From Streptomyces aculeolatus (GTDB lineage Bacteria; Actinomycetota; Actinomycetes; Streptomycetales; Streptomycetaceae), in contig NZ_JAINRD010000014.1 of assembly GCF_020400605.1 (NCBI RefSeq), forward strand, positions 1-64,000: a DNA stretch of 64,000 nt, read 5' to 3'. The notes beneath the pieces are model-generated. The model ran no database searches. It was not told the origin of the DNA and saw nothing but the letters and a program-made list of their open reading frames with translations. Below, piece by piece: positions 1 through 7,284 of the stretch. Made by a program: the position numbers and the translations under genes. Each line of letters starts with the position of its first letter. Within the stretch, counting starts at the first letter, position 1.

Positions 1-183
1 TCCACCACTGTAGCGAAGACTTCGCTTCGCTCCAAAACCGGGTCCCGGTAGTCGCAGCCGAAGCGCAACAAGAGAGGACTCAAGTTTACGAAAGATCGTC
101 TGGAGGACGGTGCCCGCATCAGAGCGTGCGAGGCACCAGGCCGTTTGCGGCTCTCTCCACGATACGGACCCGCCCCTCCCGCG
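1..183. other. Window edge, no gene supported
   Basis: No reading frame here has a credible start, ribosome site and family resemblance. The only structure seen is a short palindrome at 12-26 (AGCGAAG, one base, CTTCGCT). The segment lies 3' of the glycosylase gene, so it may be the downstream region of that gene or the tail of a neighbour cut by the window. Confidence 0.5.
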
Positions 184-822
184 TCAAGCTCCGGCAGCCT
201 TGCGGCGGCGTCGTGGCTCGTGGGCGCGGTACGGGCTCACCGTCGGGTCGCCGTCGATCCAGTAGCGCCACGGGTGGTGGGCGCCGTCGCCGCCGACGCC
301 CGTGCGGGGGCCGGTGCGGATGCGGGTGCGGTCCGCGGGGGTGCCGGTGCGGAGTTCGAGGGGGGTGCCCGGGGTGCAGGCGTCGGTGCCGTTGAGGGCG
401 CGGTCGACGTCGAGTGCCGTCGCCAGGCGGGCCGGGCCCTGCGCCAGTTCGCGGTCCTTGCGGGCCTTGGGGCGGTGCTTGCGGGCCAGCTCCGTGCCCT
501 CCGTCACCTCGCCGGCGCGCAGGAGGACGGCGCTCGCCGCGCCCTCCTCGCCGCAGACCACGTTCATGCAGTGCCACATCCCGTACGTGAAGTAGACGTA
601 GATGTGTCCCGCCGGGCCGAACATGACGGCGTTGCGGTCCGTGCGGCCCCGGTAGGCGTGCGAACCGGGGTCCTGCTCCCCCGCGTAGGCCTCGACCTCC
701 GTGAGTCGCAGGGAGATCGTCCCGGCGGCTGTGCGGCGCAGTAGTGTTCGGCCCAGCAGATCCGGCGCCACCTCCAGTACGGGCCGACGGAAGAACGAGC
801 GGTCGAGTGGAGTACGGGGCAT
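184..822 (-). CDS. DNA-3-methyladenine glycosylase (AAG/Mpg family)
   Basis: Base-excision repair enzyme that cleaves the N-glycosidic bond of alkylated or deaminated purines such as 3-methyladenine and hypoxanthine. The product is 212 residues, normal for bacterial AAG proteins. It carries the family core TEVEAY at residues 41-46 (the acidic residue that activates water), then SHAYRGRTDRN and GPAGHIYVYFTYG, which form the base-binding pocket, and AQGPARL further on. I chose the ATG at 822 because the frame upstream is long but unrelated to the family, and because a TACGCT hexamer on the same strand ends 8 nt before it, which suggests a leaderless mRNA. The gene is divergent from the Spo0M gene, with only about 50 bp between starts. 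The family call is firm; the exact lesion preference is not readable. Confidence 0.93.
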   Translation of the reverse strand: MPRTPLDRSFFRRPVLEVAPDLLGRTLLRRTAAGTISLRLTEVEAYAGEQDPGSHAYRGRTDRNAVMFGPAGHIYVYFTYGMWHCMNVVCGEEGAASAVLLRAGEVTEGTELARKHRPKARKDRELAQGPARLATALDVDRALNGTDACTPGTPLELRTGTPADRTRIRTGPRTGVGGDGAHHPWRYWIDGDPTVSPYRAHEPRRRRKAAGA

Positions 823-830
823 GTCGGGTG

Positions 831-836
831 AGCGTA
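831..836 (-). promoter_or_regulatory. -10-like element TACGCT of the glycosylase gene
   Basis: On the minus strand TACGCT lies 8 nt before the ATG at 822, a spacing that puts transcription start at or next to the start codon. No convincing -35 hexamer is seen at 17-18 nt, so this is a tentative call. Confidence 0.35.
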
Positions 837-873
837 GTTGAGCAGTCCTAACAGGGGAGCAGGGGAGTCCGCG

Positions 874-1656
874 ATGGGGTTCAAGAAGCTTTTCGCCAGC
901 CTGGGTGCCGGCGGCGCGTCGGTGGAGACGGTCCTGAACGACGCGAACGTCGTGCCCGGCGGCGTCGTGCAGGGCGAGGTCCGCATCGAGGGCGGGTCCG
1001 TGGCCCAGGAGGTCGAGGGGCTGTCCGTCGGGCTGCAGGCGCGCGTGGAGGTGGAGAGCGGCGACAACGAGTACAAGCAGGACATCGAGTTCCACCGGCA
1101 GCGGCTCGGCGGCGCCTTCGAGATCCAGCCGAACGCCGTGCACAACGTGGCGTTCAGCCTGGACGTCCCGTGGGAGACGCCGGTGACGTCCGTCATGGGC
1201 CAGCGGCTGCCGGGGATGAACGTCGGCGTGACGACCGAGCTGGAGATCTCCCGGGCGGTGGACTCGCTCGACCTCGACCCGATCTCCGTGCACCCGCTGC
1301 CGGCGCAGCAGGCGATCCTCGACGCCTTCGGCGGGCTGGGCTTCCGCTTCAAGAGCGCCGACCTGGAGCGCGGGCACATCCGCGGCACGCGCCAGCGGCT
1401 GCCGTTCTACCAGGAGATCGAGTTCTACGCGCCGCAGCAGTACCGCGGGCTGACGGCCGTGGAGCTGACGTTCCTCGCCGACGGGCACCAGATGGACGTG
1501 GTGCTGGAGATGGACAAGAAGCCGGGGCTGTTCACGGACGGCGGCGACTCGTTCCGGATGTTCCAGGTGGGGCTGACCGACTTCCAGCAGACCGACTGGA
1601 GCGCGTACCTCAACCAGTGGATCTCCGAGGTGGGGTCGCGGCGCAACTGGTTCTGA
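874..1656 (+). CDS. Sporulation-control protein Spo0M family
   Basis: The 260-residue product begins MGFKKLFASLGAGGASVET and matches the Spo0M family, arrestin-like beta-sandwich proteins of Bacillus and actinomycetes that influence sporulation; in Streptomyces the molecular partner is not settled. No signal peptide or membrane segment is visible, so it is probably cytoplasmic. The sequence is rich in beta-forming stretches, for example LSVGLQARVEVES near residue 50. The ATG at 874 is chosen over an in-frame start at 838 because GGGGAG repeats lie just upstream of 874 and the family starts with this MGF/KKL block. It is divergent from the glycosylase gene and followed, after about 145 bp, by the PEBP gene. 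Confidence 0.9.
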   Translation: MGFKKLFASLGAGGASVETVLNDANVVPGGVVQGEVRIEGGSVAQEVEGLSVGLQARVEVESGDNEYKQDIEFHRQRLGGAFEIQPNAVHNVAFSLDVPWETPVTSVMGQRLPGMNVGVTTELEISRAVDSLDLDPISVHPLPAQQAILDAFGGLGFRFKSADLERGHIRGTRQRLPFYQEIEFYAPQQYRGLTAVELTFLADGHQMDVVLEMDKKPGLFTDGGDSFRMFQVGLTDFQQTDWSAYLNQWISEVGSRRNWF

Positions 1657-1697
1657 GCGCACGGTCGTGTGGCGGCGGCGCCCGGGCCGCTGCTCGT

Positions 1698-1703
1698 TAG
1701 GCT
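1698..1703 (+). promoter_or_regulatory. -10-like element TAGGCT upstream of the PEBP-fold gene
   Basis: TAGGCT is a good Streptomyces -10 hexamer. It lies 7 nt before an in-frame GTG at 1711 and about 97 nt before the preferred GTG at 1801. Either the transcript has a leader of about 90 nt, or a longer leaderless protein is also made. Confidence 0.4.
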
Positions 1704-1800
1704 GACCGCCGTGGCGGGTGTGCCGGTGTCCCGCGTACCGCGTGACCCGCGTGCCCGCCGCGCCGTGTCCTTGCGTCACAGCCACCTGGAGGTGTCTCAC

Positions 1801-2340
1801 GTGCCCGAGCAGAACCGGCCGCCGCTGCCCCACGACTTCCATCCCGCGGTGCCGTCGTTCACCGTCACCAGCGACGACGTGAAGGAGGGCGCCCCCCTGC
1901 CGGACGCGCAGATCGGGGCGAAGGGCAACACCTCGCCGCAGCTGCGCTGGTCGGGGTTCCCGGCGGAGACGAAGAGCTTCGCGGTCACCTGCTACGACCC
2001 GGACGCGCCGACCGGCAGCGGTTTCTGGCACTGGTCGGTGTTCGACATCCCGGTGTCCGTGACGGAGCTGCCCGCGGGCGCGGGCACGGGTGACATGGCC
2101 GGGCTGCCGGCGGGTGCGGTGACCGTGCGCAACGACGCGGGGACCCACGACTTCACGGGCGCGGCCCCGCCGCCCGGTGACGGTGAGCACCGGTACGTGT
2201 TCACGGTGTACGCGGTGGACCAGGAGAAGCTGGGTCCCGACGCCGCGGCGACACCCGCCGTCGTGGGCTTCAACCTCCGCTTCCACACCCTTGCGAGGGC
2301 GCAGCTCATCGGCACGCACGAGGAGCCCGCGGCGGGCTGA
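1801..2340 (+). CDS. YbhB/YbcL-type phosphatidylethanolamine-binding (PEBP/RKIP) protein
   Basis: 179 residues with the hallmarks of the bacterial PEBP fold: an N-terminal FTVTSDDV, the ligand-pocket block YDPDAPTGSGFWHW near residues 61-74, and HRYVFTVYAVD near 132-142. The bacterial branch (YbhB/YbcL) is cytoplasmic and binds small anionic ligands; no enzymatic role is established. The GTG at 1801 is preferred because GGAGGTG precedes it by about 7 nt and the product starts at the family boundary. The frame stays open upstream to 1669, and a -10-like TAGGCT lies before GTG 1711, so a longer form cannot be excluded. The next gene is the HNH nuclease, 81 bp downstream. Confidence 0.9.
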   Translation: MPEQNRPPLPHDFHPAVPSFTVTSDDVKEGAPLPDAQIGAKGNTSPQLRWSGFPAETKSFAVTCYDPDAPTGSGFWHWSVFDIPVSVTELPAGAGTGDMAGLPAGAVTVRNDAGTHDFTGAAPPPGDGEHRYVFTVYAVDQEKLGPDAAATPAVVGFNLRFHTLARAQLIGTHEEPAAG

Positions 2341-2421
2341 AATTGCGTTGTCGCGGCCGATCTCCCGGGGCACAGTGGAGCCACCTCGCCGGTCGGTGGG
2401 GGGAGTCGGGAGGTGACCGGG

Positions 2422-2949
2422 ATGCGCGAGACGCTGGTGCTCAACGCGAGCTTCGAGCCGCTGTCGACGGTGTCGCTCCGCCGTGCGGTGGTGCTGGTGC
2501 TGCAGGACAAGGCCGTGGTCGAGCAGGCGCACTCCGGTATGCGGCTGCGGGCGGCGAGCGTCGATCTGCCGGTGCCGCAGGTGATCCGGCTCTGCCGGTA
2601 CGTGCGGGTGCCGTTCCGAAGACGCGCGCCGTGGTCGCGGCGGGGTGTGCTGGTACGTGACCGGCACCGGTGCGCGTACTGCGACCGGCGTGCGACGACC
2701 GTGGACCACGTCCTGCCGCGCTCGCTGGGCGGTGGCGACACCTGGCTGAACACGGTGGCGTCCTGCGCCGCGGACAACCACCGCAAGGCGGACCGTACGC
2801 CGGAGCAGGCGGGGATGCGGCTGCTGCGGAGGCCGTTCGAGCCGACGCCGGCGGACGCTCTGCTGCTGGCGCTGGGAGTGCGCGAGCGGGAGCAGCTGCC
2901 GGAGTGGCTGGTGCCGCCGGAGGGCCGCGAGGTCGGTGTGGCCGCCTGA
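2422..2949 (+). CDS. HNH endonuclease
   Basis: 175 residues. The C-terminal half holds an HNH nuclease fold: paired cysteines CAYC near residues 86-89, then DHVLPRSLGGG with the metal-binding Asp-His, and CAADNHRKADR closing the module. The N-terminal block MRETLVLNASFEPL is shared by a widespread actinobacterial HNH family. The ATG at 2422 has GGGAGG 8 nt upstream and matches the family start; a GTG at 2413 is possible. These proteins occur as free-standing housekeeping genes and their DNA target is unknown. It sits between the PEBP gene and a strong terminator, with no modification methylase nearby, so it is not an obvious restriction system. Confidence 0.9.
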   Translation: MRETLVLNASFEPLSTVSLRRAVVLVLQDKAVVEQAHSGMRLRAASVDLPVPQVIRLCRYVRVPFRRRAPWSRRGVLVRDRHRCAYCDRRATTVDHVLPRSLGGGDTWLNTVASCAADNHRKADRTPEQAGMRLLRRPFEPTPADALLLALGVREREQLPEWLVPPEGREVGVAA

Positions 2950-2990
2950 GCCCCGGCCCGTGAGCGCCCCCGTCCGTGCCGTACGCGGAA

Positions 2991-3030
2991 GAGCCCGCCC
3001 CCGGTCGTTGCGACGACCGGGGGCGGGCTC
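2991..3030. terminator. Bidirectional rho-independent-type hairpin
   Basis: Perfect 17-bp inverted repeat (GAGCCCGCCCCCGGTCG and its complement) around a 6-nt loop. It lies between the convergent HNH nuclease and SPFH genes, so it can stop transcription from both sides. No T-run follows, which is usual in Streptomyces. Confidence 0.85.
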
Positions 3031-3063
3031 GTGCCGTACGGCGTGCACGGGGGCCGCGCGGTG

Positions 3064-4026
3064 CTACTCCAGCGGCGGCTGCTCGCGGTAGGTCGGGGCC
3101 TTGCGGGTGTTCGTCTTGGGGGCGCCGCCGTCGCCGCCGCCGGTGGGCGAGGGCGGGCCGAAGTTGCCCAGGGCGCCGCCGAGGCCCTTGAGGGCGTCGC
3201 CGATCTCGCTGGGCACGATCCAGAGCTTGTTCGCGTCGCCCTCGGCGATCTTCGGCAGCATCTGCAGGTACTGGTACGACAGCAGCTTCTGGTCCGGGTC
3301 GCCGGCGTGGATGGATTCGAAGACCGTGCGGATGGCCTGCGCCTCGCCCTCGGCGCGCAGCGCCGCGGAGCGGGCCTCGCCCTCGGCGCGCAGGATCGCG
3401 GCCTGCTTCTCGCCTTCGGCGGTGAGGATCTCGGACTGCCGGACGCCTTCCGCGGTGAGGATCGCGGCGCGCTTGTCGCGGTCGGCGCGCATCTGCTTCT
3501 CCATCGAGTCCTGGATGGAGGTGGGCGGCTCGATGGCCTTCAGCTCGACGCGGTTGACGCGGATGCCCCAGCGGCCGGTGGCCTCGTCGAGGACGCCGCG
3601 CAGCGCGGCGTTGATCTCCTCGCGGGAGGTCAGGGTGCGCTCCAGGTCCATGCCGCCGATGATGTTGCGCAGGGTGGTGACGGTGAGCTGCTCGATGGCC
3701 TGGATGTAGCTGGCGACCTCGTAGGTGGCGGCCCGGGCGTCGGTGACCTGGTAGTAGATGACCGTGTCGATGTTCACGACCAGGTTGTCCTGGGTGATCA
3801 CGGGTTGGGGTGGGAACGGCACGACTTGTTCGCGCAGGTCGACGCGGTTGCGGATGGTGTCGATGAACGGCACCACGATGTTGAGGCCGGCGTTGAGGGT
3901 GCGGGTGTAGCGGCCGAAGCGCTCCACGATGGCCGCACTGGCCTGCGGGATGACCTGGATCGTCTTGATGAGTGCGATGAAGACGAGCACCACCAGGATG
4001 ATCAGGACGATGATGATCGGCTGCAT
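3064..4026 (-). CDS. SPFH/Band 7 membrane protein (stomatin/paraslipin type)
   Basis: 320 residues. Residues 1-20 are a hydrophobic anchor (IIIVLIILVVLVFIALI), followed by an SPFH/Band 7 domain to about residue 190 with the typical VERFGRYTRTLNAGLNIVVPF and YYQVTD blocks. Next comes a charged Ala/Glu-rich stretch with near-repeats of ILTAEGE, a likely coiled coil for oligomerisation, and a Pro/Gly-rich tail. SPFH proteins form ring-like membrane microdomain scaffolds. The neighbouring NfeD gene, in the same direction 82 bp upstream, is the classical partner, so the two probably act together in the membrane. The ATG at 4026 is followed immediately by the anchor, which fixes the start well. Confidence 0.93.
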   Translation of the reverse strand: MQPIIIVLIILVVLVFIALIKTIQVIPQASAAIVERFGRYTRTLNAGLNIVVPFIDTIRNRVDLREQVVPFPPQPVITQDNLVVNIDTVIYYQVTDARAATYEVASYIQAIEQLTVTTLRNIIGGMDLERTLTSREEINAALRGVLDEATGRWGIRVNRVELKAIEPPTSIQDSMEKQMRADRDKRAAILTAEGVRQSEILTAEGEKQAAILRAEGEARSAALRAEGEAQAIRTVFESIHAGDPDQKLLSYQYLQMLPKIAEGDANKLWIVPSEIGDALKGLGGALGNFGPPSPTGGGDGGAPKTNTRKAPTYREQPPLE

Positions 4027-4108
4027 GCTGCTCCCCGGTTAGTGATCCAATTGTGCGGCCCAGTCGCCGAGTTTGGCAGAACGGCCCTGCCCGTAAGGGC
4101 GCTTCCGG

Positions 4109-4528
4109 TCACATGACGACGGCGGTCGCACCGTCGATGTCCACAACATCGACCTTCCGACCGGGCTCGTAAACCTCGCCCGAGTCGAGCGCCCGGGCGC
4201 TCCACACCTCGCCGGCGAGCTTGATGCGCCCCCCGGAGCCGTCGACGCGCTCCAGCACCACCGCCTGTCTGCCCTTGAGGGCGTCGACGCCCGTCGTCGC
4301 TCCGCCCTGGCCGCGGTGGCGGCGCGCCACCGGCCGTACGGCGGCGATGAGGGCGGTCGAGACGACCGCGAAGACGATCACTTGAACGGTGATCCCGCCC
4401 CCCAGGCCGGCCGTCACGGCGGCGGCGACCGCGCCGACCGAGAACATGCCGAACTCCGGCATGGCGGTCAGCACCAGGGGAATGCCCATGCCAACGGCGG
4501 CGATCAGCCACCACACCCATGCATCCAC
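4109..4528 (-). CDS. NfeD family membrane protein
   Basis: 139 residues from the GTG at 4528 (frame open to a TTG at 4552; the family start MDAWVWW-like favours 4528). Three or so hydrophobic helices occupy the first 75 residues (WWLIAAVGMGIPLVL, VGAVAAAVTAGLG, VIVFAVVSTALIAAV). A short C-terminal OB-fold follows (GRQAVVLERVDGSGGRIKLAGEVWSA is the typical region, residues about 85-112). The NfeD OB domain is thought to interact with stomatin-like proteins, consistent with the SPFH gene directly downstream. This is the short form, lacking the ClpP-class protease domain of long NfeD proteins. Confidence 0.88.
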   Translation of the reverse strand: MDAWVWWLIAAVGMGIPLVLTAMPEFGMFSVGAVAAAVTAGLGGGITVQVIVFAVVSTALIAAVRPVARRHRGQGGATTGVDALKGRQAVVLERVDGSGGRIKLAGEVWSARALDSGEVYEPGRKVDVVDIDGATAVVM

Positions 4529-4625
4529 GGGTCCAATGCTATTGCGGGGCAAGGGATTCGGGACAGATGCCCGGGGCTGCGGCCGCGAACCTACGTCTCC
4601 CGTGGGCCGGGCGGCCAGGCGGCGG

Positions 4626-5423
4626 CTACGCCTTGGACATCGGCAGGCCCTGGGCCGTCCAGCGGTCGCCGACGCGGTCGAGGACGAGCGGCAGGCCGAA
4701 GCAGAGCGAGAGGTTGCGGGACGTCAGCTCGGTCTCGATGGGCCCGGCGGCGAGCACCTTGCCCTGCCGGATCATCAGCACGTGCGTGAAGCCCGGGGGG
4801 ATCTCCTCGACGTGGTGCGTCACCATGATCATCGAGGGCGCGTACGGGTCGCGGGCCAGCCGGCCGAGGCGGCGTACGAGGTCCTCGCGGCCGCCGAGGT
4901 CGAGGCCCGCGGCCGGCTCGTCGAGGAGGAGCAGCTCGGGGTCGGTCATCATGGCGCGGGCGATCTGGGTGCGCTTGCGCTCGCCCTCGGAGAGGGTGCC
5001 GAATCTGCGCTCCAGGTACTCGCTCATGCCGAGGCGGTCGAGGAAGGCCCTGGCGCGGTCCTCGTCGACGGCCTCGTAGCTCTCCTGCCAGGTGGCGGTC
5101 ATGCCGTACGCGGCGGTGAGGACTGTCTGCAGGACGGTCTGGCGCTTGGGCAGCTTCTCGGAGAGCGCGGCGCTGGCCATGCCGATGCGGGGGCGCAGCT
5201 CGAAGACGTCGACGCCGCCGAGTTTCTCGCCGAGGATCTGGACGGTGCCCCCGGATGGGAAGAGGTAGCTGGAGGCGATGTTCAACAGCGTGGTCTTGCC
5301 CGCGCCGTTGGGGCCGAGGATGATCCACCGCTCGCCCTCCGCGACCGACCAGGAGACCTGTTCGACCAGAGCCCTGCCGTCGCGGACCACCGATACGTCC
5401 ACCAGCTCCAGTACATCGCTCAT
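4626..5423 (-). CDS. ABC transporter ATP-binding protein (stand-alone)
   Basis: 265 residues, one nucleotide-binding domain: Walker A GPNGAGKTT near residues 36-44, signature LSEGERKR near 147, Walker B LLLLDEPAAGLD, and H-loop MVTHHVEE. The signature is LSEGE rather than the canonical LSGGQ. The resemblance is to the YlmA/ModF-like group, cytoplasmic ATPases often found without a permease; none lies next to it here, so the transported substrate or role is unknown. GGGGAG lies about 9 nt before the ATG at 5423. The gene is divergent from the conserved hypothetical at 5539. Confidence 0.88.
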   Translation of the reverse strand: MSDVLELVDVSVVRDGRALVEQVSWSVAEGERWIILGPNGAGKTTLLNIASSYLFPSGGTVQILGEKLGGVDVFELRPRIGMASAALSEKLPKRQTVLQTVLTAAYGMTATWQESYEAVDEDRARAFLDRLGMSEYLERRFGTLSEGERKRTQIARAMMTDPELLLLDEPAAGLDLGGREDLVRRLGRLARDPYAPSMIMVTHHVEEIPPGFTHVLMIRQGKVLAAGPIETELTSRNLSLCFGLPLVLDRVGDRWTAQGLPMSKA

Positions 5424-5525
5424 GAGCGCGCCGTCTCCCCTTGCAGTCTCGGTCCGTCGTACGCGGTGCGCGCCTGCGACACCGCCCCAGGGCAAACCTA
5501 CGCCACGCGATGTCGGACCCGGTCC

Positions 5526-5531
5526 GTAGGC
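5526..5531 (+). promoter_or_regulatory. -10-like element TAGGCT, leaderless start
   Basis: TAGGCT ends 7 nt before the ATG at 5539, with no Shine-Dalgarno sequence between. This is the usual arrangement of leaderless Streptomyces mRNAs. Confidence 0.45.
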
Positions 5532-5538
5532 TGGTGCC

Positions 5539-6336
5539 ATGCTCGAAGAACCACGTTCAGGCCGGCTGGCGGCCTGGGGAAATGCCCTGCTTTCCGGGCA
5601 CATCTCGCCCGACGAGGCCGCGGAGCGGATCGTCGCGGACGACGCCGGGCACCGGGTGGCGGGGCTGCCGGAGGAGGAGTCGGCCGAGGGTGTGGCCCTG
5701 ACGATGGCGCTGGGGCGGCTGCGGGCCCTGGGCGCGAAGGGCCTGCGGGTGGCGCTGCCGGTGCCGGGGCACCCGTTGGGGCTGTCCGGGCCGCCGGAGT
5801 TCAACGCGCTGGCGCTGGACGCCGGGGAGGCGGTGCTGGTGACGGGCGGGCCGCCGCTGGGCCTGGTGCCGGAGGTCTGGTCGGTGGGTCCCGAGGGGGA
5901 CGAGGTGGTCCGGGTGCGGTGGCGGTGCCTGCCGGTGCGGGACGCGCCGCCGGCGGACGTGCCGTCGCTGGGCGAGGCGGAGCGGGAGCTGGCGGAGGCG
6001 ATGCGGGACGCCACGGACGTGCTGGCGCAGCTGGACGTGGCGGGGTCCGGGCCGGTCGCGGAGGCGGCGCTGGCGGCGTACCGGGCGCGGGCGGACCGCG
6101 GGCGCGAGGTGCTGGCGCCGGGGTATCCGCCGCGGGCGGTGCGGGTGCTGGAGCTGGCGCAGCGCGTGGGCGCGCTGGTGGACATCGCGCGGCATCCCGG
6201 CGAGGGGCACGGGGCGGCGGTCAGCGCGGGGCAGATAGCGGCGCGCGGGGAGGCGCTGCGGCCGCTGGAGCGGACGTCGCGGCGGGCGCGGGTGGCCGCG
6301 TACAACGCGTTCGTGGAGGAGTTGGAGCACGGGTGA
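5539..6336 (+). CDS. Conserved actinobacterial protein of unknown function
   Basis: 265 residues, soluble, no signal peptide, no membrane helix. I do not recognise a domain. The N-terminal 60 residues (WGNALLSGHISPDEAAERI, then DAGHRV) look helical; the middle holds beta-rich blocks (LRVALPVPGHPLGLSGPPEFN; EAVLVTGGPPLGLVPEVW); the last 120 residues are Ala/Glu/Arg-rich and probably helical (AERELAEAMRDATDVLAQLD). The composition and G/C-rich third positions fit a real gene, and a -10-like TAGGCT precedes the ATG by 7 nt. It is divergent from the ABC ATPase gene, and a perfect terminator follows 30 bp after the stop, so it is probably monocistronic. Confidence 0.85.
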   Translation: MLEEPRSGRLAAWGNALLSGHISPDEAAERIVADDAGHRVAGLPEEESAEGVALTMALGRLRALGAKGLRVALPVPGHPLGLSGPPEFNALALDAGEAVLVTGGPPLGLVPEVWSVGPEGDEVVRVRWRCLPVRDAPPADVPSLGEAERELAEAMRDATDVLAQLDVAGSGPVAEAALAAYRARADRGREVLAPGYPPRAVRVLELAQRVGALVDIARHPGEGHGAAVSAGQIAARGEALRPLERTSRRARVAAYNAFVEELEHG

Positions 6337-6365
6337 CGTGCGCGGGCGCGCGGGGCGTGCGGGGG

Positions 6366-6406
6366 CGCGTACGCCCCCCGCGGTCGTGCCGTGGGGGGCG
6401 TACGCG
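6366..6406. terminator. Bidirectional hairpin between gene 5539-6336 and the ChpE-like gene
   Basis: Perfect 14-bp inverted repeat (CGCGTACGCCCCCC and complement) with a 13-nt loop, placed between two convergent genes. Confidence 0.8.
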
Positions 6407-6423
6407 ACGGAAGGTGTGCTCCG

Positions 6424-6663
6424 TCAGCCGTTGACGCCGGTGTTGCCGAACGGCGCGTTCAGCAGGCCGACGACGGAGATGTTGTTGCCGACGAGGTTCA
6501 CCGGCACGTGCACGGGGACCTGGGCCACGTTGCCCGAGACGACGCCGGGCGAGCCCTGGGCCGCGGCCCCGGCACCGGCGTCGGCGACCGCCGCGCTCGC
6601 CCCGGCGCCTGCTGCGAGGCCCGTGGTGGCGAGGACGAAGGCGGCCTTCTTCACTGCATGCAT
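6424..6663 (-). CDS. chpE: Short chaplin, cysteine-less (ChpE-like)
   Basis: 79-residue secreted hydrophobic protein. Residues 1-28 or so are a signal peptide (MHAVKKAAFVLATTGLAAGAG is the start, cleavage near AVADA), and the mature part is one chaplin domain: GSPGVVSGN, VPVHVPVNLVGN, ISVVGLLNAPFGN. Chaplins self-assemble into amyloid-like films that lower surface tension so aerial hyphae can grow. The two cysteines of most chaplins are absent (NLVGN and NTGVN replace the Cys positions), which is the hallmark of ChpE in S. coelicolor. The ATG at 6663 follows GAGGAA with good spacing; longer in-frame starts would destroy the signal peptide. It is followed by its own terminator. Confidence 0.92.
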   Translation of the reverse strand: MHAVKKAAFVLATTGLAAGAGASAAVADAGAGAAAQGSPGVVSGNVAQVPVHVPVNLVGNNISVVGLLNAPFGNTGVNG

Positions 6664-6814
6664 GGAAAGTCGTTCCTCCTGTTGGCTGCGCACACCCCGG
6701 GCTCGGGGGGTGCATGTTGCGCAACGGCCGGGAGTCCAGCGGGACACGCCGCGGCGGCCTGAGCCCACCGTTCGGCGCAATGGAGGGGCGATCGTACAAG
6801 CCCGCAAGCGCGCC

Positions 6815-6850
6815 GGACCGGCCCGCCGGGCGGTGCCCGGGGGCCGGTCC
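6815..6850 (-). terminator. Hairpin downstream of the Cys-containing chaplin gene
   Basis: 10-bp perfect inverted repeat (GGACCGGCCC and complement) with a 16-nt loop, 24 bp after the stop of the chaplin at 6874-7119. It suggests the two chaplin genes are separate transcription units. Confidence 0.6.
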
Positions 6851-6873
6851 CGGTGCCGGCAGAGAGCGGTTGG

Positions 6874-7119
6874 TCAGCGGTTCAGGCAGAGGTTGCCGAA
6901 CGCCGGGTTCAGCGCGCCGACGACGGTGACGGTGTTGCCGCAGGCGTTCACGGGCACGTGGACCGGCACCTGGACCAGGTTGCCGGAGCCGATACCGGGC
7001 GAGCCGGCGGCCTGGCCGCCGGCGGCCGCGCCGCCGTGGGCGGCGGCGATGCCCGCGCCGGCCATGGCCAGGCCGCTCGCGGCGATGGTGACGGCAGCAG
7101 CCCTCTTCAGGTTCCGCAT
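6874..7119 (-). CDS. Short chaplin with conserved cysteine pair (ChpH-like)
   Basis: 81 residues: signal peptide in residues 1-29 (MRNLKRAAAVTIAASGLAMAG, then AGIAAAHG), then a single chaplin domain with GSPGIGSGN, VPVHVPVNACGN and GALNPAFGNLC. The two cysteines (in NACGN and NLCLN) fit the pattern of ChpD-H, where they form an intramolecular disulphide. The role is surface-film formation on aerial hyphae. The ATG at 7119 is preceded by GAGGAGG. In S. coelicolor, as I remember it, chpE stands alone and chpH lies elsewhere, so a head-to-tail pair here would be a local difference. Which of the short chaplins it is orthologous to cannot be decided without an alignment. Confidence 0.92.
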   Translation of the reverse strand: MRNLKRAAAVTIAASGLAMAGAGIAAAHGGAAAGGQAAGSPGIGSGNLVQVPVHVPVNACGNTVTVVGALNPAFGNLCLNR

Positions 7120-7253
7120 GTGTTCCTCCTCGGGTCGGCCGCGGCGTGTGCCGCGGCATGCCATGGAGAACGCGGGGGGTGCGGTGGGGTTGCGCCGGCC
7201 GGGCGACATCTACACGACAGTATGAATCTCGGACCGGAGGAAGGCGTTCCGCG

Positions 7254-7281
7254 GGCGGCGGGCCGGGTGCGGCCCGCCGCC
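7254..7281 (-). terminator. Hairpin downstream of the NarL-type regulator
   Basis: 12-bp perfect stem (GGCGGCGGGCCG and complement), 4-nt loop, starting 4 bp beyond the stop codon of the response regulator on the minus strand. Confidence 0.8.
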
Positions 7282-7284
7282 GTC

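Noticed and set aside
184..3048. A 954-codon open frame on the minus strand running through the glycosylase frame, Spo0M, PEBP and HNH genes
   Set aside because: Only its last 212 codons (184-822) match a family. The rest is Arg/His/Pro-rich antisense of real genes, an effect of very high G+C.
4389..6434. A 681-codon plus-strand open frame over the ABC ATPase and the hypothetical gene
   Set aside because: Low-complexity Gly/Ala/Arg translation opposite or out of frame with better-supported genes; no ribosome site or family.
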